The notes under the pieces: generated by a model
Seen by the model: only the letters and a program-made list of their open reading frames with translations
Databases searched by the model: none
Told to the model about the DNA's origin: nothing
Position numbers and translations under genes: made by a program
Shown here: positions 1 through 12,379 of the stretch, piece by piece
Layout of the letters: each line of letters starts with the position of its first letter
Numbering within the stretch: the first letter of the stretch is position 1
From: Tubiluchus corallicola
Taxonomy: Eukaryota; Priapulida; Priapulimorpha; Priapulimorphida; Tubiluchidae
Reading direction: 5' to 3'
DNA: 60,000 bases
NCBI GenBank assembly: GCA_030141605.1
Contig: JAQGDQ010000003.1
Location: 64,001 to 124,000, forward strand

Positions 1-945
1 CACCAACCGGAAGCAAAACTCGTTGTGTTTATCAGTTTAATCCCACTCTAATTATTTTAGAAACTCACATTACGTAAATGTCTTGCTAGTTTCATTTAAT
101 TACTCTTTAAAGGAAAACAGGATGATTTTTCATATCACCTCCCATTTTGAAATACGGTAAAAAGTATACATTTTAACACCTATAATAATGCCACAGCGTT
201 TCTGGTAATTAAATCATAGGCTAAAAGCTTAATCAACGGCAGGCCAGCCCAACTAGTGATGAAATCACAAATGAACATAATTTTCAACAGCACAAATATT
301 CCATGAGCGTATTGAATGTGTTTACAAAAGCGAAAATTGAAGTACATCACTACTGTACAACCTTCAGTGTGATATTCAAAAACTCGGAAAATGTTAAGTT
401 TTAAATTCACATTTCAAGTTTATCGCTACATTCGCAGATAAGCTCTCGAACGTGTGCACTACGTCACAGCCGAACACCTCAGAGCTGAAAGCTACGGGAC
501 CTTGTTTTTTGTGCAACGCATTTCAGAGACGTAGGCGCTAGTGTCCGTCTAACTAGCGAATGACTAAATGCATGTAACCATGAAGAACTAGCCACGCGAA
601 CGCAAATTTGCGTTCTGTGGTAATAATTCTTTCATGTAAGTCATTCTTGAACAAATGTATACTCCCTTTCAATACTTTATAGAGTAGATTGTTTTGAGCT
701 ATAGTTTAAGATAGGGTCTGGTTTTCCTTTAGTATTTAATTCAAGTTCTGAACGTTCTGAGATCATTTTACAAGCACTACACTGAGTTCTGACGAATTTG
801 CTTCATGCTGTGTTTTTAAATCATAAACTCTAGCGGTTTTCATTTTTGGAAACTCAATACAACTGAGACAGTCTACAAAATAAATGGTCAGTAAAATAAT
901 ATGCATTTGTAAAGTATTAATTTGATGATACAAATAATTAACGGC
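1..945. other. No confident gene; downstream flank of the minus-strand LRR gene
   Basis: This AT-rich stretch lies 3' of the last LRR-gene exon I can support. It should contain the missing transmembrane/tail exon or the 3' UTR if the gene continues. A minus-strand acceptor-like site near 872, followed by a 35-codon open stretch ending at 763, is a candidate terminal exon. It shows no membrane segment and its phase does not fit the preferred upstream donor, so I do not call it. Confidence 0.4.
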
Positions 946-3900
946 TTATCTCTTATACGTTGCTAAGAAGCCTGTTGAATTCACGCCATCGCTAACGTCC
1001 CAGCTCAAGTCAGCTTCGTGTCGAGAAAGGGAGACCACCTTCACATTTATGTCAGCTGATTCTGCATCACATCTGGTGTCCCATGGAACAATGATACCTT
1101 TAAAAATACACACATCTATGCAGAGAAAAGTTTTTCTAGCCTGCATTTACCCAAGCTTAAGCATAGTCATGTATGATATACAGTGATATGCATCTTGCAC
1201 GTGATTTGTAAATTTCTTAATTACTTCGCCTTCTTTTTAAAATATTTTTTCATAATTTCAATAGTATTAATTTTGCTATGTCCTGTATTTTTATGTGGTC
1301 GCAGTTGCTGAAATAAATTTAAAATTAAACGTAAAAACTTAAACATGCTATTTGTAATTTGTAATTTATTGTCCATTTCAGCATAATTGTAATTTACATC
1401 ATCACATTATAACTGTTACACATTAAATCAATTGTAGTTACAATAATTGTAAAACAACTATATTAATATTGTTACTAACTACATAATAGTTTATCAACAG
1501 GAAATAAATGCTGCATTGTGGTCAGGAAGCAAAGCTTGTGAGACCACCACGAAAAGTGGAAAGATAAATAATAATAAATAAAATAAAAAATGCTAGTATA
1601 TACAGGGCATCAAGAAATTATTGTCTTCCTTATATGGAAAAAAACGAAAAGAAAAGATAAAATGACAAAACCAAGAGGTAAACATTAAATTTGGAACATA
1701 TTGGGTTTTTATATGAAAATATAAGTATATGCTCCTTCCTATCAAACAAAGCCGCAAACACAGGTTTTACGCTTTTGAGGTCTTTGTTAAGAATTTTATT
1801 GTCAGAATTTCGACTTACTCTCAACTCATCACCCAGACGATCCGAAGAATTTATAAAACTGCCTTTGCTGTACGGCTATTAATGATAAAATTCAATAAAT
1901 ATAAAAAACTGTAGTGCACTATAATTTTTAAAGATGTTCGCAATAGTTAAAAATTCCATACAATATAAAATAGCTAAAGGGTTAGGCTGTAATAAAGGGC
2001 ATTAACTAAATAAAGAGTTATTAACAAATTTTAAATAAAATGAACTTTTTAAAATGAATTTATTTTACCATAATTGTTACCTAATATTTAAAAATCAAAT
2101 TAAAATAAAATAGAAAATTATAAATTAAAAATAGAATAACACTCACATAAAGCTAACAGAGTAAGCCAAGAGGTTTAACATTTTATAAAGCTTTCTCTAC
2201 AATCACAATATTAATAAAATCATGGTAAAATAGTAAAGCATATAATTATCTGCTTCTGACAACTTTTAAGTTTAGCTGGTTTGTCATTTATTGATATCCT
2301 AGAAAGACCGAGAAAGAGCAATGAGATGGCAACACAATTAGGCATAGTTCTTGAAGGACAGTTAAAAGGATATTATAATTATGTTTAGTACTGAGGTTGG
2401 AAGGTGTTGATACTTGAGTCCAGACTAACGAGCTTTCTCACCAAGTTAAGTGGCCAAAAAAATCGCAAGCGTGTTCAGGCCAGAGTGCAAAAATTGCTGT
2501 GAGTTACTCTTTCACAGTAAGCGCGAGTTTACACTCACTTCTCTATTAACTACAAGAAGTGTTGAGAGTAACTCGCTGAGGCGTTCACACTAGACGATCA
2601 ACTCGCAGCAACTGTCGTAGAGTTTGCCATTTCTTGCTGACGTAACCCAAGCAGTTCACACTTGCGAGTTTGCTGTCGGAGAAAAAACTCGCAACAGGAA
2701 ACGCGCTGTCTGAACTTTCCATTAAGCTTTGTTGCAAAAATGGTGCCGCGACAGCGGCCTGCCCCGCTGAAACTTAAACTGCTAATAGAAGTTATTAGCG
2801 AACAACGTGATTCCAATGTGCGACAGCTTGTTAAAGCCTAAAACTGCAGTTTCTGAAAATTGTGTGGTAACTTAACGACTTACATGAAGCGACAACATTG
2901 AAATGTCACTAATCTCCTGTTTATTAATAATTTTCCATTGCTTCATTATTGTACCTTTATTGCAATTCAACTGGCCAGGTTCGAGTTCAAACAAAAATAA
3001 TCCAGCGACGTCATTCGGTGTAGCGCATGCACCGTTTAGAGTGTGTATGTCAGATGAATGGGTAACCCAGTCCAAACTACAGTCACAGTGAAGTTTATTG
3101 CCTGAAAGAAAATATAAGAGAATCGGGACACAACCTGGAGTTGCACCAGAGACATTTCGCTTAAAAGTCATAGCCACTAGACTATGCCGTGTTCATGATA
3201 AGTTCCAATTCTGCCAAGTTTACCAGCCATGACAAACAATTTTAAATACTGTGCTGTTTGGTTGCTGAACCACGTACGATTCTGACACATTTAATAACAA
3301 ATCTCTCAAACATTCCATGCGTGGGAGTGACTCTACCAATCTTATTAATATACGGTAATGTACAACGTACAATGAAAGATAATTAGCTGTTAAAAGTAAG
3401 TGCCAACAATTGATCCGTGAAACAGTGGGTTCAGCTGCAAATTCAACCATGTAGCTCTAACAGATTTTTTTTTGTTTGGTCCACGGCTTGAACTGAGCTG
3501 GGGTAACTCATCATAGTTTTGACAAGAAATGTGAAACGTTGATTAACTATACGGCTATAAACGAAAACTATCAACACTACTCCTCGTAGTTTTATAATTT
3601 AAAAGAAATCAATACCGCTCAGCGACAAGATGGTTGGGAACATAGTTCCATCAGAAAAAACGTTCCTGACAAAAAACTGCAAGTTATTATTATCAAGTTG
3701 AAGAGTGAAGAGCTGCGCTTCTCTGCTGAGAGCATTTGGACAAACAAACTCAATATCGTTATTCTGTAGCTTCAGGGTTCTAAGATGATGCATGTTTCCA
3801 AATGCGCCTTGTTTCACTATCTGGAAGAAGAAACCGTAATGTCTGTAAGCATTCATTCAATAGGGTTCCAATAAACCTAACACCGGGTATCTCCTATCTG

Positions 3901-6900
3901 ATATAGTTTCCATGAATTTAGGCGCTTTAAACAAAAACTGTCCTTTATTACAAAGTAATCTTTGCCAACCTAACTAACTGTCTAGCAAAACTCATTAAAA
4001 CCTATTTTAATTAAATGGAATGTCGCTTCTGTGAAAAGAATACATTATCACCGAAAATGCAAAATCGTCTACTTTGTGAAATACTGCTGCCACTCTCATT
4101 GTCACTCAGTGGTAAGAGACCAATTGAATCACTTCTAAGATATAAATTGGTCTGGAAAATAAAAATATACGCCATTTGACGTGTAATGGAACCAAGATTC
4201 TAATGAAGCAATACCAATTAAGGACATGTTAATGCTTTGTAAAAGAAAGAGCAAGACAGTCAGTATTGTGTTGAATACTCACTTTTAAAGAATTACTGCT
4301 CAAGTCTATGTATGTCAAGCCTTTGGCACTTGAAAGCGCTACAAGTAAATCGTCTTTTAGTGCATTGTTCTCAAGCTCCAAGTGCTCTAGCATCTTTTCT
4401 GCATCGTTAAATGATTGAAGCTCCAGAGCGGTTATCTGAAAATTTTCAGGTAAATTTAAACGTTGCTTAAAAATAATTATTGCAAATTTGATTACATCAA
4501 ACTTACGAAATAATATTTTTATACTGTGTGACAACAACAATAACAATAACAATAATAATAATATGCACAGTTTTGTTTGCCTGTGTGTTGATGTTATGTT
4601 TTTATCACATATTGCAGATACATAGTAACTAATTTCACTAATAGCATATGACCAGTTCTGCGTAATTGTGTCGTACTTTTCTTGTAAATTAGCGACATAA
4701 TCAGCCCTGGAATAATCATTAAGCAAAACAAGCACGTGTTTAGGGCTTCAGGGTTTTTCAAATCGACTACTTTTCACAAAAGTAAAATGTACCGGAATAT
4801 GTGTGGCGGTTTCTGTGTTTGTTTACAGTATGTTGGTAAGGTGAGCATCGAGATTCTGACAGCTGAACAACCTGAACCGCTCACTACATATGTGATTTTA
4901 ATCTAATATCACTTTTTTATGCAATATAAAGCTGAAGCCGCAGTATTTAAGGTAAATGCTGTAAGTTGTTTCATTTCGAAATTTAGTTTTGTTTTTGTTC
5001 TGAATTACACAAATATGAGGGTACCATAATCGTTTCAGTTTTTAGGGTCTTTTGAGGTCTTTATGCTGCCCTGAATATAATAGCAAAATTCTACTACATA
5101 TATCAGCAAAGTAACACACGCTAGGAATATGCCTCCTCCCGACTTTTTCTTTTCGCATTTGAATTTTTAAATTTCGTATTTCGAAAATTACATTTCGCTG
5201 TAGTAGGATAAAATTATGTACACGCTACAATAAGCTGAACAGAAAATAAAACACTGAAGCGCGCGCGTAACATAGAGTGGATATTGTCTACTAGAAAAAT
5301 ATTGCCTCTAACTTACCTGGTTATTTTGTAGTTCAAGGGTTTTCAGGTTTTCCAACCCCTTTAACGCATTTTTGCGCAAGCTGCCAGAAATTTTATTATT
5401 ACTGAGTTTCAAAATTTCCAAGTTAGTCATTCCTTCAAATAAAGCTGAAATTTAAATAACTGTTTTAGTAACATTGTTTTATACGACATAGTAGGTCCAG
5501 CAGAACCAGACTAAAAACGTGTTGGAGACTTGGAGTGAACGAAGAAAAATATCTGCTCAGTGTTGATACCTCCTTAGAAGTTGAATGACAGACAGTGTCA
5601 TGTTCGTGGATTTAGTTCCTTGTTGTCAATACGTCCTTGATGCGCACAGTAGTAGGTTAAAATGTCGTACCAAACATGGCTATATAATTTTGCTGCGTAC
5701 CTTTTACTAATGTATAAATTTTTGTGCCTAGTAAATAATAAAAAATAGCAAATTTTCTGAAGCAATGAAGGGAAACGTATTAACAATAGTTTACCGAATT
5801 GTGTACTTACAAACGGTTGTTACGGTAGGAAAATTTTTTGCAAACGTTTGAGTCTTCTTAATTAACGCTCACAGAAAAACGGTCATCGGTCATTCACGTA
5901 GTATTTATGCAACATGCCAAAAACTACTTTTGATAATATGCATGCTGTCAAAATATGCCCTTGCAAATGACTTTCAGCAGCTTGAGTGAGCAAGGTAGCA
6001 CAAACTTTTGTTTAATTTTCTTTTCATTTTTTAATAATTTAATCCCCCGTTCCCACTCTTTAGATATGCACTATAACTATGACTGTAACAATTACAAATA
6101 TTACACCATACTTGAAAAATATGTCTACTGCTTTATCATTTTACGTCATTGCAATCTTCATGAATGCAGCATAACAAATGCCTGATTGTATTTTCTCATC
6201 TAACCTTTTTCTCCCTAGTTTATAGTGTAGTTACCTGGAGTTATTTCTGTGATGAGGTTGTCCTGCAGGTAAAGAGAGTGGAGACTGATTAACCCTCTGA
6301 AGGTGCCGATAGGCAAATTCTTTATTCCGCTATTGTATAGGTAAAGAAACCGCAATTTTTCCATTGTAGAAAAAATGTCTTCTTTTACTGAAAAACGATG
6401 TAGCAGATCTATATTACAACGTATGTAACATTATTTAAAGTTTTGTAATTTTGAAATGCGTTTGCCTACATATTGTATAACTTTAACATTTTAAATAAAA
6501 TAGATAATGTAAGATATTTCGTTTATAGTTATCTTTCATTTTACATTATAAGAGGTAACGATGACTTTTACCTAATTCGTAAATTTCATACTTTTTTCTT
6601 TTAGAAATTAGTTTTTCATTATTTTATTTAACTCATTGACTTCCAGTATTAATAATTTTCTTAAACGACAATATCCATGCAGCTGTAATACTTTGCGTGT
6701 TTAAAACGTGCTTCCAATTACTCTGGCGCATCAGCCCAGAAAAATCCAGTATAAGATGCGCAAAAAGATGCGAACACGAACAAAAATGAAATTGCTTGTA
6801 CATTACCGTCTTACTGGGTGCGCGTCACCCAATAAAGTATTAACGACATTTTATTGAATACTTAGAAAAATATGAAGCCGAAATTTTATTTGCATCATCT

Positions 6901-8888
6901 CACATTCAATGCCTGCGTTGTCTGCCAGTTGAAAGTAAGTCAAGGCCACGAGATGATCAAAAATCCCATTTGGCAAAGAGGATATGTTGTTGCCAAGCAT
7001 ATAGAGAAATTCAACGTTGAGGAGGTCATCAAGAGACCCAGCAGCAAGCTCTGAAATCTGGTTGTAACCTAGGTGAAGCCAGGTAAGATTTGAAAGCCCG
7101 CGAAAAAGTTGAGCTGGCAAAGCCGAAATTCGGTTTCCTTCCAAGTTTAAATAGGTCAGCTGAAAAGACGATAATTTATTATTTGACCTTTTATTTTGAG
7201 CTTTCATTTATTATAACATTTCTGCATACGAAGCTTGCCAATAAACTACGGGGGTAGAGCGAAATATCATTATCTGTTAAAATATTGAGAAATTATCATT
7301 TTCATGATGGTGAAGAGAGTCACTAAACGAGGTCGATAGTTTAAGGTCGTCGGGACGGCAATAACATTAACATTTTTGGACAACCTGACAAAACCCTCGA
7401 ACCTGATCAGCGTGAGTGTCAAAGAAAAGCGTATAGTACAAGTAAAGAAAGGTCGACGTTTTAAGAAACGTAAGAAAGTGACATTACAATAATTTGAAAA
7501 CGTCCTATAGATCTTACTTTGGTCAGAATGTTAGAAATGTTGTATTCTACCAGCAATAAAAAACTGCCAGTAACATTATTATTATTATTATTACTATTAT
7601 TATCATCATCATCATCGTCATCATCAGCATCATCATCATCATCATCATTATGAGTTTATTTCACATAAAAATATACAGTTTACAAAGATAACAGGATGTT
7701 GGTAAAACAGGTAATGGGATGTTAGCAAAGTAACATATCTACATAAATTCAACTTTGTGGTATCCACTCATTTCAGTACTTTTGTAATTATACTGTATTA
7801 CAATATACGGTGTAGCAAAAATCTATAACCGGTATCTTAAAACATAATCTTTAAATGAGTTATTTACCTTTAACTTTACATTTTCGTTTAGATCTATAGT
7901 ACAACCATATTTAAATTTCCTTGACTGTTATTTACATAGTAGCATAGCTTTGGAATTCTCAATTTGCAAGACTTTGCAACTTTTCTCACAAAATTTAATT
8001 TTCGTCTATCTATTAAATAATTCGCAGGTATTGTGCCACAAAAATACATTAACAATTTTCATGTTGTCTAAAACTGAATATTTTCTATGAGCAGTGTACA
8101 TTTTACCCTAACAGCAGTAACTTCATTGTTTCATATACCCCCAATTTCGCATCCGTATAACAAAATTGGTAGACAATATGCATTGATCAGAGTCTTTGCT
8201 ACTATATCATTACGATTATGGCCCATACTTGAGAGAATATTATTCACGGAACCAATAAATTTCCTTTTTAACCTTGAAATATCAATAGAAAATCACATGT
8301 CAAAATATCACAACCCAAATACTTTAACTATTGTACTATATTCAAAATTTTAGTTGTCGTTTGCATTTAAAGCTCTTTTAACCAACTAGCATGCGCTGTA
8401 AAAAGCAATTAGGATCACCAGTGACCCAACAGTAATTAACACAAATTTTTATAAGGTTAAGTATGCAATACGTGCCTACAACAAATCGAAGCAAATTCAA
8501 ATAAATTCCAGCTTTTATAAAATGGAAAAATCTTTAACGATACCTCTTCGATTCCGTTAAAAGACTGTGAAAATAGCGTTTCCAAGCTATTATCTTGTAT
8601 GTACATTTGCGAAATACTTAAACTTTCAAAAGCTCTTTCGGGGATGTTAACAATGTCACACTTCTGGATGGTAATCGTTCGTATCGTCATGTTTTCATCC
8701 TGTAACATCGAGATGCTGTCAAATATGGCAGAATCAGATTCACTGCATGTAACTTCTAACTGTTCATTATTTATTCTACACGTACATGGAAGAAAACTTT
8801 CCTCATCCGGACAAGCGATCGTTCCGGCAAACAAACACAGTCCTAATAAGAGACCAACTTGAAAACCACGTTTAAACTCTTTTTCCAT
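946..8888 (-). CDS. Secreted or membrane LRR ectodomain protein (LRRNT, about 12 LRRs, LRRCT, FN3-like), C-terminus unresolved
   Basis: Coding exons on the minus strand: 8544-8888, 6904-7159, 6235-6387, 5317-5444, 4283-4435, 3616-3820, 2955-3101 and 959-1097 (or 946-1097). Phases agree at every junction. Exon 1 encodes a signal peptide ending near FAGTIA, then a cysteine N-cap (CPDEES..PCTC). Exons 2-6 encode LRRs of the LxxLxLxxN type, for example LTYLNLEGNRI. Exon 7 encodes an LRRCT cap starting NKLHCDCSLDW. Exon 8 looks like the start of a fibronectin-III domain (ADLSWDVS..GFLATYK). An in-frame TAA at 946-948 would end a 512-residue secreted protein in mid-domain. A donor at 957-958 would instead continue to a membrane exon, which I could not find. 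The ligand is unknown. Such ectodomains serve in recognition or adhesion; no TIR or kinase is visible. The gene is head-to-head with a related LRR gene starting at 12380. Confidence 0.82.
2440..2850. repeat. Possible decayed DNA transposon in the LRR gene's last resolved intron
   Basis: The stretch is less AT-rich than its surroundings. It repeats ACTCGC/GCGAGT-type words in both orientations (near 2500, 2575, 2605, 2665 and 2690). A short plus-strand open stretch from 2740 (start MVPRQRPAPLKLKLL) ends in a stop near 2840. This resembles the rim of a cut-and-paste transposon, but I cannot assign a family. Confidence 0.3.
7574..7650. repeat. (ATT)n/(ATC)n microsatellite, probable LINE tail
   Basis: ATT triplets pass into ATC triplets with few interruptions. 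On the minus strand this directly follows the LINE remnant at 7651-8345, the usual place for a microsatellite tail. Confidence 0.85.
7651..8345 (-). mobile_element. Decayed non-LTR retrotransposon (LINE) 3' end, reverse-transcriptase C-terminal remnant
   Basis: Read on the minus strand from about 8290, the translation contains ISRLKRKFIGSVNNILSS, then IVAKTLINAYCLPILLYGCE. The motif 'Y-C-L-P-I-L-L-Y-G-C-E' is characteristic of the region after the catalytic core in CR1/L2/Jockey-like LINE reverse transcriptases. Stops and frameshifts interrupt the frame, so the copy is dead. Further on, IDRRKLNFVRKVAKS fits the same protein tail. The element lies in the first coding intron of the minus-strand LRR gene, in the same orientation, and ends in a triplet microsatellite. 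Only the 3' part is present, as expected from 5' truncation. Confidence 0.75.
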
Positions 8889-11039
8889 TATTTACCTGAA
8901 ATAGTGAAACACGTTTCTAAGCAAAATTGAATAAAAAACATAATCTTCGCCTTACTGCAGAAAATACACGCATTTTAGACTAGAATTATAACGCAAAAAA
9001 ACCAACACAGTTATTTAGGACATTTGTTTTTGCTATTTCTCGACAATTTTTGCTGTTTATTAACCAATTTAAACACAAAGAAAACATAAATTGCTATATT
9101 ATACTTAATGAAATATGGGTAAAGGATTATTTCTTAAACTTTACCATTACCATAAATTTCCAGACATTATTAAAATGCCCAAAAAATAACTTGACAAATT
9201 ACTTAACTTGATGCTTAAGGACGTTTTTCCCTTTTATCGTTTTTCCCACAGACAAACTGCGGAATGGAGAATTTAGACAAAACAGATTCTAACATATACA
9301 AAAATGCTGAATTTCAATAAGAAATATATAAGTTTAAGATGCAGTTCAATTTATACAACACTGATTTCTTTCAATTCGATGTAATATTTGATTTAATCCT
9401 ATTTAATCCTATTCACTTTCAGTTTTTGTCTACATATTGCTTTATAAAATAAAGTTAAAATTAAAGTTTTAAACGCGCTTATCTACATTTCATTTGTTTA
9501 ACTTACCTGAAGTTAAGGCATTTAAAGCCAGGTATGCACAAGAAAGTTATTATCTAAACTGGTGGGCGTTTTACTGCGCAAACGTGACACGTACATATGC
9601 CACAAAGTTGAATATATAGAGCTAATAGTTATAGAGCAACTTATGTATTAGATATTTCTAATTAAATGATTTCTGTTGACAAGGTGTTTTGACAAGTTCA
9701 CAAACATATGGTAGACAATTTTTCTTTGCAACAATAATTAAGATCACATATTATCAGCCACTATCGAATACTTAGTGTCGGTCCAAGATCAAAACCACAT
9801 AACTTGATTAATGATGGACGTAATCTAATCGGCAGCCGGCTTATATAGAGCTTAACTAGATTTTTGCAAGCATGGTATAATAAAATAAAATAATATTTAT
9901 CCTTAAAACAAGTTTGAACTAATGAACTGTATGTCTCACAGTCTCTTGTCGTAAGTTGTGCTAGTTAGTACGCCAAATTTTGTAACTTGCTAATAACTAA
10001 AACAAAATTTGAAAGTTTTTTCAAAGTCAGCCAAGTGAATATTGGACGAGAGACGACATGAAATCAAACAGAAACTAGACACAACCTAAGCAAGGTCAAA
10101 AATCTAAATCGATAAATAATGTTAAACAATTTAACTTTGTTAAATACACCAAAAATAACGGCAATGGCTTCTTCTGTGTATTGCAGCAATTTCGAATGCT
10201 GTCCTTAAGTTTAAAAGTTACGTAGAGATTCCACAACCAAACAGGACCTCTGCGCATGTATTTAATAAAATGTATAAGTTTAAGTTGGCGAGCAGGAAAA
10301 AAGGTATGAGAAGACTAATGATATTCATTAGTAAATGCCGTCGACCGCCGAATTCCCAAATGTTTGCCTTTCAAAAAGCTCCAAAAGTCCAAATTTTTGA
10401 TTACGTGGGCCTGGAAATGTTGAATAGTTGGTTAGCGTTTTGCCAACTATATAAGTCGGGTTTATTTAATATTTAATGGGTGTCACCGACTTATTATGCT
10501 AGGCAAGATTATTGTCATCATCAGATCATCATTATTACTATTATTAGATAATTTTTAATGCTATAGGCCTATTCTTAAATTTAAATGGAATTTGATTTGG
10601 TAAACCAACTTTGGAGTTTTACCCTTGAGTATTTTTTTGCCCGAATTGTAGTTTTTTAAAATCATATTCATACGTCATATATCATAAACTGTAATTATTT
10701 ATCCTAACTATTCATTGAACCTGGAAGGTATTATAAAACAGTGATTTGTAAATCTAATGTTAACTGATTATTTTACTGTCGCCAAACTTATGGCCCACAG
10801 CGATATATAAGAAAGGGCTATGATGGGACATTGTACAAGAAACTGGCATTTCAGGAGAGAAAAACAAGCCTTGTTTGTTAGTAATTTTTTAATTAAGCAG
10901 AAACATGAAAAGTCGTTCACCACGGCCAAAAAGTCCAAAGTGGGTCGAGTGCAAAGTGAGCAAAGTTATTCCGCAAAATATCAACGATAACAATTGAATG
11001 GGGGATTCATCTAACGTTATGCTGTAATAGTTTCATTGT

Positions 11040-11126
11040 CATCATCCACATTATGATCGTTATTATCGCATCATCATCATCATCGTAATCATCAGTATCA
11101 TCATCATCAGCATCATCATCATCACC
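11040..11126. repeat. Interrupted (ATC)n microsatellite
   Basis: ATC/CAT triplets with several interruptions, about 70 bp before the tRNA-like repeat. Confidence 0.8.
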
Positions 11127-11189
11127 CGGTGATCAATTTTTGTTATAAAATTCGTCATTTATACTTCGGACTGTATTGATCACAGTAGG

Positions 11190-11268
11190 GTACGGTGACT
11201 TGGTAATTCAAGATGCCTGCTTTGTAATCAGAAGATACCTAGTTCAAATCCAGATTGTATTTCAACTT
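11190..11268 (+). repeat. tRNA-Thr-like SINE head or tRNA pseudogene
   Basis: The sequence reads like a tRNA: an A-box-like TGACTTGGTAATTCAAG, an anticodon-arm-like CCTGCTTTGTAATCAGA with TGT in the loop (as in tRNA-Thr), then a B-box-like AGTTCAAATCC. The 3' anticodon stem is mispaired and the acceptor stem does not close, so this is not a functional tRNA. The arrangement fits the 5' head of a tRNA-derived SINE; an ATC run follows at about 11340. Confidence 0.55.
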
Positions 11269-11990
11269 TTTCACATTTCAAATATTTCGAATTTGATATT
11301 ATATCAAAACTTAATCAATTGCGTTTTTAGATTATGATTAATCATCATCATCATGACGTTATGTTGTGATGCCATATGTTAATAATCATGCTGATATTAA
11401 GATTATAACAATTAGTTGAAATCTGTTGCATTTACATAAAGAAATGCAGCACTCGTTGAAGCTGTACAAAACATGAACAAGGAAGTTATCGCCATAAACG
11501 TGACTTGGCAGATATTTCTATCTGTTCAAAGAGCGCATACGTTCTGAACAAATAATAAGGGCAATTGGCGTAACTTACTGATTTAATATCATTTAACGTT
11601 ATTTATAAAGAACTTTGGCCTGGGTGTAGAAGAATGATAAATGATATATGGGTACTGATTAGTTGTACATGTATGGAATTTTCTGCTACCACTAAAATTC
11701 CTATTCGACCAAAGCATGGTAAGAATTTTTAACGAATTTTCTATTTGAAGCTATTTTATTTTGTTTGGTAATTTTTATTATCTTTATTATGTTTTATTGC
11801 CAGTGGTTTTAAAACTCACGTTATAGTTATGTATAAAGAAAAAATAGTTTAGTCTAGCATAATCTGGTAATAATTTAAACTATTAATAGCCAAGTAAAGC
11901 CAGATAAAAAGTTTGCGGTAAAATCGAGCAAGATCTAGCGCAACATAATCGGACCCTTATAGTGCAAACAACAATGGCAATGTAATCGTT

Positions 11991-12039
<49 letters not shown>

Positions 12040-12119
12040 GCATCATCATCATCATGATCATCATCATCATCATCACACACACACACACAACACACACACC
12101 ACACACACACACACCACCA
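11991..12119. repeat. (ATC)n followed by (CA)n compound microsatellite
   Basis: A nearly pure ATC run (11991-12075) passes into CA repeats (to about 12119), roughly 260 bp before the second LRR gene's start codon. The long aspartate-rich minus-strand reading frame here comes from the repeat and is not a gene. Confidence 0.95.
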
Positions 12120-12379
12120 ACTTATTATTATCATCATCGTCGCTGTCGTCTCCATTATCATTTAGTGATTCGTGCTTGTGGCCTCTGCCAGTTCGGGTAA
12201 GCCATAGTTAGTTCAAAACCCTGTAGAGATGTACAACTTTTTCAGACAAGCTCTCTATCCGTGTGTTTACGTGATTGTGTCAAGAATAATTATAACAGAA
12301 TATAAATATATAGAGCAAGTAATTATAAGTCTCATAATTATGCTTTTGACAGGTAGCTACATCAACATTGCTACAGCCG

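Larger units (their letters stand above)
8889..12379. promoter_or_regulatory. Divergent intergenic region shared by the two LRR genes
   Basis: About 3.5 kb separate the start codons of the head-to-head LRR genes, so their promoters must lie here or in 5' UTR introns. On the minus strand an acceptor-like TATTTCAG ends 8 nt before the ATG at 8888, and a donor-like CAG/GTAAGT lies at 9505-9507, suggesting a noncoding first exon near 9507-9540. On the plus strand an acceptor-like TTGACAG ends near 12353, before the ATG at 12380. A tRNA-like repeat and several ATC microsatellites also lie here. I found no TATA box I would defend. Confidence 0.5.

Noticed and set aside
763-871. Candidate terminal exon for the minus-strand LRR gene
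   Set aside because: An acceptor and 35 open codons exist, but the open frame needs phase 1 while the preferred donor gives phase 2, and no TM helix precedes it.
11883-12161. Aspartate-rich minus-strand frame
   Set aside because: Produced by ATC and CA microsatellites; no splice or homology support.
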